Positions 1 to 5,217 of a stretch of 6,891 bases of DNA are shown piece by piece. The position numbers and the translations under genes are program-made. How positions within the stretch are numbered: the stretch's first letter is position 1; every line of letters begins with the position of its first letter. The notes under the pieces were generated by a model, which did not search any database, was not told the origin of the DNA, and saw only the letters and a list, made by a program, of their open reading frames with translations. This DNA comes from DATGEP01 sp035310125 (GTDB taxonomy: Bacteria; Chloroflexota; Ktedonobacteria; Ktedonobacterales; JADMIN01): the NCBI GenBank assembly GCA_035310125.1, contig DATGEP010000065.1, positions 1 through 6,891 on the forward strand. Reading direction: 5' to 3'.

Positions 1-1074
1 CTGGATGTCTACGCGGGGGCGGCGGAAGTACCTGCTCGCGTACTGCTCCTGGAGTCCGACGAGCTTCAGCCGGGCGAGAGCGGCTGGGCACAGCTGCGGC
101 TCGCGCGCCCGCTCGTCGTCGCCCGTGGCGACCGCTTCATCGTGCGCATCCCCTCGCCAAGCCTCACCGTCGGCGGCGGCTCCGTGATCGAGCCGTGGGC
201 GCGCCGCCATCGCAAACGCGAAGCTACCGTGCTGGCCCGTCTGCGCACGCTTGCACAGGGCGACCCTGAAGAGTTAGTGCTCGCGGCGCTGCGCCCAGAG
301 GGCGCGGCGGGCGCGAAAGCCAGCAAAACCGCCGCGTACGGTGGACGCGAGCCGGCTGCGCTGATCGCCGCCATCGAATTACCGGCGGACGATGTGCTCG
401 CCGCCGTCGCCGCGCTCGAAGCGCGCGGCATGGTCGTGCGCGTGGGTTCGCGAGTCTACGCGGCGACCGAATGGGAACGCTTGCGGGCCGATACCGAACG
501 CTGGCTGGGCGAGTATCACCGGCAATACCCGCTGCGGCTCGGCATGCCCCGCGAAGAATGGCGCTCGCGGCTGGGCCTCTCGATGCGCGACGCTGGCGAC
601 GCGCTGGCCGCGCTGGCGCAGTCGGATACGCTGGCTGAGGTCGGCGCCGCACCAGGCGGACGCGGCGCGTTCGTCCGGCTTGCTGCCTTCGCGCCACGTA
701 TGACACCTGAGCAAGCGCGCGCCGTCGCGGCGCTGCTGGAACGCTTCGAGCGCGACCCATTCGGCCCGCCAGACCGCGCGGACGTGGAGGCAGCCGTGGG
801 GCTGGAAGTGACCGCCGCGCTCATCGAGCGTGGCACACTACTCAAGGTCAGCGATGCCATCCTCCTCACGCCCGCCGCCCACAGTGAGGCCATTCGCCGC
901 ATCGTCGGCTACCTGCGCACGCACGACACCATCACCGTTGCCGATGCCCGCGACCTGCTCGGCACCACCCGCAAATACATGCTCGCCATTTTCGAGCACC
1001 TGGACCAGCAACACATCACCCGCCGCGCGGGCGACGACCGCATCCTCGGCGTAAACGCGCCCACGGATGAGTGA
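1..1074 (+). CDS. selB: SelB, selenocysteine-specific translation elongation factor (5'-truncated by window edge)
   Basis: SelB delivers Sec-tRNA to the ribosome at UGA codons marked by a SECIS hairpin; the C-terminal winged helices bind the mRNA. The frame is open from base 1, giving 358 visible codons. Since the family is usually about 600-650 residues, the GTPase domain and domain II are missing upstream. Visible residues 1-62 fit the end of domain III: GAAEVPARVLLL, ELQPGESGWAQLRL, then GDRFIVR and PSPSLTVGGG (residues 43-60), the SelB version of the elongation-factor barrel end. The rest fits the four winged-helix repeats. The family signature YPLRLGMPREEWRSRL lies at residues 176-191, and the last repeat (about 312-349) contains DLLGTTRKYM, HLDQQHITRR and GDDRILG. 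The stop is TGA at 1072-1074. The GTG at 142 could be mistaken for a start but lies inside domain III. Other sel genes may lie upstream, outside the window. Identity is seen from motifs; the family role is established. Confidence 0.95.
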   Translation: MDVYAGAAEVPARVLLLESDELQPGESGWAQLRLARPLVVARGDRFIVRIPSPSLTVGGGSVIEPWARRHRKREATVLARLRTLAQGDPEELVLAALRPEGAAGAKASKTAAYGGREPAALIAAIELPADDVLAAVAALEARGMVVRVGSRVYAATEWERLRADTERWLGEYHRQYPLRLGMPREEWRSRLGLSMRDAGDALAALAQSDTLAEVGAAPGGRGAFVRLAAFAPRMTPEQARAVAALLERFERDPFGPPDRADVEAAVGLEVTAALIERGTLLKVSDAILLTPAAHSEAIRRIVGYLRTHDTITVADARDLLGTTRKYMLAIFEHLDQQHITRRAGDDRILGVNAPTDE

Positions 1075-1092
1075 CAACCGCGCGGCGTGCGG

Positions 1093-1109
1093 GCAGCTAC
1101 GGTAGCTGC
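1093..1109. terminator. Perfect short hairpin after selB, possible terminator without a T-tract
   Basis: GCAGCTA-CGG-TAGCTGC forms a perfect 7-bp stem with a 3-base loop, 18 nt after the selB stop and before the convergent DUF2182 gene. No run of T follows on either strand, so it is not a canonical intrinsic terminator. A second, imperfect hairpin at 1139-1173 (CAGAC/GTCTG plus GGC/GCC with one bulged base, 18-nt loop) lies closer to the DUF2182 stop and also lacks a T-run. Either could separate the converging transcripts; both are only candidates. Confidence 0.35.
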
Positions 1110-1176
1110 GGGAGGATATCATATGCCGCATCCCACCACAGACCGGCTCATGGGCGCAGTGGGAGGCCGTCTGGGC

Positions 1177-1962
1177 TTACATAGCCGCCGGCAGGGCGGC
1201 GGGCACAATGAGCACGAGCGCACCATAAGCCAGGAGCAGAACGGCGGCGATCCGGCTGGCGAGGAGACCGAACGGGAAGACTTTTTCCGCGAAGATGAGC
1301 GCGGTGACCGTGGCCAGCGCCACGATATTCATCATGCCAAGCGGAAAAAGAATAACGAAGAGCAGCCAGCAGCAGCCCATGCAATAGAGGCCGTGCTCCA
1401 CGCCCATCCGAAACGCGCCTCCATAACCATCGCGCCACGCCGAAAGAATGAATCCCATTGGAGTACGACATTTCATCAGACAGATACGTTTTATCGGCGT
1501 GAGCTGATATACGCCGGCCAGTATCAGCGTAATCCCACCGATACGGCCAGCGTTGTCCTGCAGCCACGGAACGCGCGCGGCGAGCGAATCGGCGCCGACG
1601 GCGAGCGCATAGGCCAGTAGACCGGCGAGCGCCCAGACGAGCAGATACGCGCCCACAAACACCCACGTGGGAACGAATGGTTGACCGCGCTCACGTTTTC
1701 GTGCGGAGATCGTAGCGAAGGTGAGGACCATGGGTAGAGCGGTGGGAAACATCATCGCGACCATCATGACGACCCAGATGGAGAGGAAGAGCAGCGCGCT
1801 CATCCCCATCGTCAGGCCCATATCCTGCATCCCCATGCCCTGCATGCCCATGCCGGCGGCTTGGCGCGATAACAGCACCCACGCACAACCAGCCAGACCG
1901 AGGAGCAGCGCCAGGATAGCACCATATTGCAGGCGTAGAAGCGGGCGATTGGAGGCTATCAT
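1177..1962 (-). CDS. DUF2182 family predicted metal-binding integral membrane protein
   Basis: A 261-residue polytopic membrane protein matching DUF2182 (a COG5486-type 'predicted metal-binding membrane protein'). The ATG at 1962 is chosen because GGAGG (plus-strand 1968-1972) sits 5 nt upstream. An in-frame ATG at 1989 would add nine residues but lacks such a site. In order: a membrane segment (about 14-32), a Met/Gly-rich linker with seven Met (38-54), a segment with the family motif WVVMMVAMMFP (63-73), further segments at about 97-122, 139-154, 192-219 and 234-256, the cysteine motif LTPIKRICLMKCRTP (154-168; C161, C165) and HGLYCMGCCWLL (190-201; H190, C194, C197, C198). The Met, Cys and His residues near membrane segments could bind a soft metal such as copper; that is inference, as the biochemical role is unsettled. 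It lies 106 nt downstream of the DUF1326 gene on the same strand and is probably co-transcribed with it. It converges on selB. Confidence 0.9.
   Translation of the reverse strand: MIASNRPLLRLQYGAILALLLGLAGCAWVLLSRQAAGMGMQGMGMQDMGLTMGMSALLFLSIWVVMMVAMMFPTALPMVLTFATISARKRERGQPFVPTWVFVGAYLLVWALAGLLAYALAVGADSLAARVPWLQDNAGRIGGITLILAGVYQLTPIKRICLMKCRTPMGFILSAWRDGYGGAFRMGVEHGLYCMGCCWLLFVILFPLGMMNIVALATVTALIFAEKVFPFGLLASRIAAVLLLAYGALVLIVPAALPAAM
1825..1854 (-). repeat. 15-nt tandem repeat (two copies) encoding GMGMQ-GMGMQ in the DUF2182 protein
   Basis: Plus-strand units 1825-1839 and 1840-1854 (ctgcatccccatgcc and ctgcatgcccatgcc) differ at one base. On the minus strand they encode two in-frame GMGMQ units at residues 37-46 of the DUF2182 protein, within its Met-rich extramembrane linker. 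The near identity suggests a recent duplication or slippage that doubled the Met motif. Confidence 0.85.
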
Positions 1963-2068
1963 GGGGTCCTCCAGGCAATACATACCCATCGAGAGACCGC
2001 GCGCCGAAGCGGCAACGGCCTCCCACTGCTACAGGATGCCTAAGACGAAGGTTGCATGGCGCGGGCGT

Positions 2069-2701
2069 TCAGCTGTTGGACCAAGTGATCCCAGCGTAGT
2101 GGCCGTTCTTGCCGGAATTATCCCAGCGCATGCCGTAATCCGCCCAGGTGCTATTGCTATCTCCGACGGCCAGCGCGACGGCGGGAGCGAAGGGGTGCGC
2201 GTTCTCCGCCTGGATTTCGTGACTGGGATCCAGAGAGGGGAGCGGCTTTACTGCCATACTCATCACACCAGGTATCTCGATGGATCGCCGCTTCCCTTCG
2301 ATAGAGAAGGTGATCGGCACCGCTCGGACGCCAAGCGCGTTAGAGACGAGCGGAGTCAGTTGACTGATCGGCCCACCGTTCTCCCCAAGGAAAATCGCCT
2401 GGAGAGCGGCGCGCTGCTGTTCATTGGCCCGTTCATCCACATACAGCGCGACACTCCAGTTTCCATCAGCCATTGGGCCAGGCGTACGCGCAATCATCGC
2501 CGCGTTGAGACCGTCCAATGCGACAGCACCATACTGCCCGCTATTGACATGGAAGCCGAACGCCACTTCGCAAGCGCCCGTCGTCGGCCGCGACGTCATG
2601 GGCGCGCTCGTGGAGACGAGACACGGACACACGACGTCACAATTGCAGTTCTCGAAATAGTCTCCCACAATTCGCCACTGTGCTCCGACCGAAGAAGCCA
2701 T
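2069..2701 (-). CDS. DUF1326 domain-containing protein
   Basis: A 210-residue soluble protein with no signal peptide or membrane segment, matching DUF1326 over its whole length. Signatures: WRIVGDYFENCNCDVVCPC (residues 9-27) with C19, C21, C25 and C27 in the family's CxC...CPC arrangement; then a PTTGACE segment (about 39-45), GQYGAVALDGLNAA, a segment with PGPMADGNW, ERANEQQRAALQAIFLGENGG, VPITFSIEG, and the C-terminal WDNSGKNGHYAGITWS. The start at 2701 has a GAGGTGG Shine-Dalgarno stretch a few bases upstream and follows a leader of roughly 115 nt from a strong promoter (2822-2850). It is the first gene of a likely operon with DUF2182, a pairing familiar from other genomes. The four clustered cysteines suggest metal or thiol chemistry in the cytoplasm, but the function of the family is not established. 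The TGA stop is treated as a true stop because the homology is complete. Confidence 0.92.
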   Translation of the reverse strand: MASSVGAQWRIVGDYFENCNCDVVCPCLVSTSAPMTSRPTTGACEVAFGFHVNSGQYGAVALDGLNAAMIARTPGPMADGNWSVALYVDERANEQQRAALQAIFLGENGGPISQLTPLVSNALGVRAVPITFSIEGKRRSIEIPGVMSMAVKPLPSLDPSHEIQAENAHPFAPAVALAVGDSNSTWADYGMRWDNSGKNGHYAGITWSNS

Positions 2702-2723
2702 GCGCCACCTCGCATTTTCTGCC

Positions 2724-2752
2724 GGCCGGCGTTCACAGGAGACACGCCGGCC
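2724..2752 (-). promoter_or_regulatory. Strong hairpin in the 5' leader of the DUF1326-DUF2182 transcript
   Basis: GGCCGGCGT (2724-2732) and ACGCCGGCC (2744-2752) are perfect 9-bp inverted repeats around an 11-nt loop. In the minus-strand transcript the hairpin ends 22 nt before the ATG at 2701, just upstream of the Shine-Dalgarno stretch. The sequence after it is A-rich, not T-rich, so it does not look like an attenuator-type terminator. It may stabilise the mRNA, affect ribosome access or be a protein-binding palindrome. The structure is seen; the role is inferred. Confidence 0.55.
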
Positions 2753-2797
2753 ATCCGCCTTCGATGAGATTTCGCACTACAGACTCACATTGGGGAA

Positions 2798-2816
2798 GAG
2801 ATATCGGGGATAGCTC
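2798..2816. promoter_or_regulatory. Operator-like dyad at the DUF1326 transcription start
   Basis: GAGATATC (2798-2805) and GATAGCTC (2809-2816) are inverted repeats matching at 7 of 8 positions around a 3-bp centre (GGG). The predicted minus-strand start point, about 7 nt beyond the -10 box at 2822-2827, falls at its right edge. A repressor bound here would block initiation. No regulator gene is visible in the window. Confidence 0.4.
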
Positions 2817-2821
2817 CAACC

Positions 2822-2850
2822 AGTATATGAATCGCAAATCTTATTGTCAA
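2822..2850 (-). promoter_or_regulatory. Sigma-70-type promoter for DUF1326-DUF2182
   Basis: On the minus strand TTGACA (plus 2845-2850) and TATACT (plus 2822-2827) are separated by exactly 17 nt: a consensus -35 and a near-consensus -10 at ideal spacing. The start point would be near 2815, leaving a leader of about 115 nt before the ATG at 2701. Confidence 0.75.
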
Positions 2851-2873
2851 GCTATGTTCTATGATGCGTTGGT

Positions 2874-2903
2874 TTGACCCTACCGCGCGGACAGGGCTAT
2901 AAT
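2874..2903 (+). promoter_or_regulatory. Sigma-70-type promoter for the radical SAM-lipoprotein-ATP-grasp operon
   Basis: TTGACC (2874-2879) and a perfect TATAAT (2898-2903) are separated by 18 nt. The start point would be near 2910, giving a leader of about 74 nt to the ATG at 2984. Its -35 box lies 23 bp from that of the minus-strand promoter, so the two promoters are back to back and their polymerase footprints would meet or overlap. Confidence 0.75.
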
Positions 2904-2983
2904 TCTGAGGTTGAGACGCTGAAAACGAATGACGCTCCGCGCAATGATAGCGGGTATCTCACGCGATAGGACTGTAGCAGTAT

Positions 2984-4387
2984 ATGCCGAAGCTGTATGG
3001 GTGGGTGCGCGAAATCGTGCCGGAAAGCCCCGCCGATCTGGCCGGCCTCCAATCCGGTGACCTCGTCAAAACCATCAACGACAAACCCATCCGCGATCTG
3101 GTGGATTACGAATTCTATGCCTCTGAGGATGAGTTGTTGCTTGGTGTCGAGCGCAATGGCCGCGCGATAGAGGTGCTGGTGGCCAAACAACCGGACGAGG
3201 AGATGGGTATCCGCTTTGGCGAAGAGCCAGCTCCATTCATTCGTATCTGCGCCAACAAGTGTGTCTTCTGCTTTGTCAAGGGCCTGCCGGAGCGCCGCCA
3301 GCCACAGCGCGGCCTGCCGCTGGGCATGCGCGACACACTCTACATCAAAGACGACGACTACCGCTACAGCTTCCTCTTCGGCAACTTCATCACGCTCACG
3401 AACCTCAAGGAGCAGGACTGGCAGCGGCTGGAAGAGCAGCGCCTCAGTCCCATCTACGTCTCCGTCCACACGACCGACCCCGAGCTGCGCCGCAAGATGG
3501 TGGATGGCCCCCGCTCCGGCGAGATTCTGGATCAGCTCCGCCGGCTGGGAGACATGGGTATCGAGTGTCATACGCAGCTCGTGCTCTGCCCCGGCATCAA
3601 CGACGGCGACGAGCTGGAGCGCAGCATTGCCGACCTGGCGCAGCTACGGCCCATCGTCCAGTCTATCTCCGCCGTGCCCGTCGGCCTCACCAAATTCAAC
3701 AACATGCTGAAGGTCGGCGCGCTGCCTCCTATGCGCCCCTTCCGGCTGAAAGAGGCCCGCGACGTAATGGAGCGCGTCGGACGCTGGCAGACGCGTTTCG
3801 CCGCCGAGCCGGGCGCACATGGCCAGCCCTTTGTCTACCTTTCGGACGAGTGGTACTACGTCACGAAGCAGCCGTTCCCGCCAGCCCGTCACTATGGCGA
3901 CTACGCACAGATCGAGAACGGCGTCGGCATGACGCGCAAGCTGTTGGACGATTGGCGGAAGGCCAAGCGAACGCTCCCCGCCAGCGCCGCGCCGCAACGC
4001 CCCCGGCTGGCAATTGTCACGAGTACGATGGCCGCGCCCATCATCGAGCGTATCGCGGCGGACATCCGCCGCGCGACGGGCCTGGAGATCCGCGTGCTTC
4101 CCGTCGTCAATCGCTTCTTCGGCCCGCTCGTGACGGTGGCTGGCCTGCTCTGTGGGCAGGATGTGCTGGATGAGGTGAAGGCGCGCTGCGGTGACTTTAC
4201 CCACGACGATCTGATTGTGCTGCCGCGCGTTCTCCTGGACAACGCTGGGGCGCGCTTCCTCGACGACGTGACGCTCGATGAATTCCACGCACAAGCGCCG
4301 GGGCGGGTGATATTCGCCAAAACGGCGGGCGAGCTGGCGGCGGCGGTGCGCTCGGCGTGCCCTATGGATGAGCCGGCGGTGGTCTGA
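2984..4387 (+). CDS. PDZ + radical SAM + DUF512 domain protein
   Basis: A 467-residue protein with the three-part DUF512 architecture. A PDZ-like domain covers about residues 1-70 (IVPESPADLAGLQSGDLVKTIN). The radical SAM cluster motif CANKCVFC has C89, C93 and C96 (C-x3-C-x2-C), which would hold the 4Fe-4S cluster that cleaves S-adenosylmethionine. Family blocks follow: KDDDYRYSFLFGNFITLTN (122-140), YVSVHTTDPELRRKM (158-172), LCPGINDG (201-208), VPVGLTKF (231-238), DEWYY (288-292), ENGVGMTR (311-318), NRFFGP (376-381) and PRVLLDNAG (414-422), the later ones in the DUF512 region. The substrate is unknown. The ATG at 2984 is the first possible start after an in-frame TAG at 2975; its ribosome site is weak. 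A stretch of about ten residues near 100-110 looks inserted against my recollection of the family. This is the first gene of a probable operon, ending 2 nt before the lipoprotein gene. Confidence 0.93.
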   Translation: MPKLYGWVREIVPESPADLAGLQSGDLVKTINDKPIRDLVDYEFYASEDELLLGVERNGRAIEVLVAKQPDEEMGIRFGEEPAPFIRICANKCVFCFVKGLPERRQPQRGLPLGMRDTLYIKDDDYRYSFLFGNFITLTNLKEQDWQRLEEQRLSPIYVSVHTTDPELRRKMVDGPRSGEILDQLRRLGDMGIECHTQLVLCPGINDGDELERSIADLAQLRPIVQSISAVPVGLTKFNNMLKVGALPPMRPFRLKEARDVMERVGRWQTRFAAEPGAHGQPFVYLSDEWYYVTKQPFPPARHYGDYAQIENGVGMTRKLLDDWRKAKRTLPASAAPQRPRLAIVTSTMAAPIIERIAADIRRATGLEIRVLPVVNRFFGPLVTVAGLLCGQDVLDEVKARCGDFTHDDLIVLPRVLLDNAGARFLDDVTLDEFHAQAPGRVIFAKTAGELAAAVRSACPMDEPAVV

Positions 4388-4389
4388 GC

Positions 4390-5196
4390 ATGTTTGGGGA
4401 TGATGTCATGGTGCGGCCTCGTAGTTTCTTCCCTGTCATCGTAGTAGCCACGTTGCTAGTGGTCTTGGCGCTGGCGGGATGTGGCACACATGGTCTCGCG
4501 GCGCCGCTCGCCAGCCCCGTGAGCGTCTCGCTGGTGGCGCAAGGCGCGTCGCAGCGAGCGGGCACGGCCTCGCTGACGCCCTTCGATGCTTTACATGTCG
4601 CGCCGTTCTACCGTGGCAGCGCGATTCCCGTCACCGGCGCTCCGCATCCCGCGCAGCTTCGGGCGGGATCGTGCATCGGCCCATTCGTCGCCGCGCTTTC
4701 GGATGGCAACATCATCACACCGACCAACAACGGCGGCGCGACGGCCCCACCCGCCGCGACCCGCCCGGACCCACGCGGCGGCATGGATGTGAGCGTGACG
4801 CCGAGCGCGAACCTTTATGTCGTCGTGCTGGACCATCCCAATGATGCCAGTGCGCCCATTGTGGCCTGCGGGAATCCACTCTCTGACCGGCGCCAATATT
4901 TCGATCTGTATCCGCCAGACGTGGGCAGCAACGGTGTCGGTCGTGGTACCGCGCTCGTAGAGCCGGTTGCCTCCACGCGAATAACAGTCACGCTGAACAG
5001 CACGGTGACAGCACCCGCGACGTGGGCCATTCGCACCGGAAGCTGCGATGGCGCACCGCTCGTCACCGGCACGATTCCGGCGGGCAAGCGCACCGGCGCC
5101 GGCATCGTCTTCCAGTCAGCGCAAGCGGGCGTGTGGTGGGTCTCGGTCGCTCCCGGCGATGTTGGGTCGTCCCTCTGCGGCGAAGCGACTTCCTAA
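4390..5196 (+). CDS. Predicted lipoprotein with two cysteine-pair repeats, possibly a Cu/Zn-SOD-like beta-sandwich
   Basis: A 268-residue exported protein. The N-terminus has arginines at 9 and 11, a hydrophobic core (13-29) and a lipobox LAGC ending at C31, so signal peptidase II cleavage and lipid anchoring outside the membrane are predicted. The mature part shows two related halves, about 44-164 and 177-268. Each has a GTA.L..P segment, a GSC (C95, C219), and a C-terminal CG (C160, C263) after a beta-rich stretch (YVVVLDHP in the first, WWVSVAP in the second). This GSC...CG pattern recalls Cu/Zn-SOD-like or CHRD-like domains of extracytoplasmic proteins, but the metal-binding histidine set is not evident, so I assign no enzyme activity. 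Start choice is uncertain: the ATG at 4390 is 2 nt after the previous stop (coupled translation), while the ATG at 4408 has GGGGA 7 nt upstream and would give 262 residues. Located between the radical SAM and ATP-grasp genes. Confidence 0.85.
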   Translation: MFGDDVMVRPRSFFPVIVVATLLVVLALAGCGTHGLAAPLASPVSVSLVAQGASQRAGTASLTPFDALHVAPFYRGSAIPVTGAPHPAQLRAGSCIGPFVAALSDGNIITPTNNGGATAPPAATRPDPRGGMDVSVTPSANLYVVVLDHPNDASAPIVACGNPLSDRRQYFDLYPPDVGSNGVGRGTALVEPVASTRITVTLNSTVTAPATWAIRTGSCDGAPLVTGTIPAGKRTGAGIVFQSAQAGVWWVSVAPGDVGSSLCGEATS

Positions 5197-5217
5197 GCGC
5201 AGTGGAGGCAAGAAAGA

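Noticed and set aside
1087..1620. Plus-strand 177-codon ORF, with GGAGG followed by ATATCATATG giving an internal start at 1123
   Set aside because: Apart from its first stretch it is antisense to the DUF2182 gene, whose membrane segments and motifs are clear. Its own translation is low-complexity and hydrophilic with no recognisable motif; the SD-like site appears coincidental.
1691..2071. Possible selenocysteine read-through of the DUF1326 TGA into a downstream open frame
   Set aside because: The DUF1326 homology ends normally just before the TGA, and the downstream frame soon overlaps DUF2182 in another frame with no motif or SECIS-like hairpin directly after the TGA.
1721..2767. Plus-strand 348-codon ORF
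   Set aside because: It runs antisense through both DUF2182 and DUF1326, shows no family motif, and is explained by few stops in GC-rich antisense frames.
2680..2877. 65-codon plus-strand ORF in the divergent intergenic region
   Set aside because: It crosses the minus-strand promoter, the leader hairpin and the start of DUF1326; no ribosome site or recognisable sequence.
2929..3062. Upstream ORF (ATG at 2929) overlapping the start of the radical SAM gene in another frame
   Set aside because: No Shine-Dalgarno site, and its translation past 2984 is an arginine-rich shadow of the PDZ domain.
3259..4173. 304-codon ORF in another plus frame inside the radical SAM gene
   Set aside because: Its arginine/alanine/histidine-rich translation is typical of an out-of-frame shadow of a GC-rich gene; the frame from 2984 carries all family motifs.
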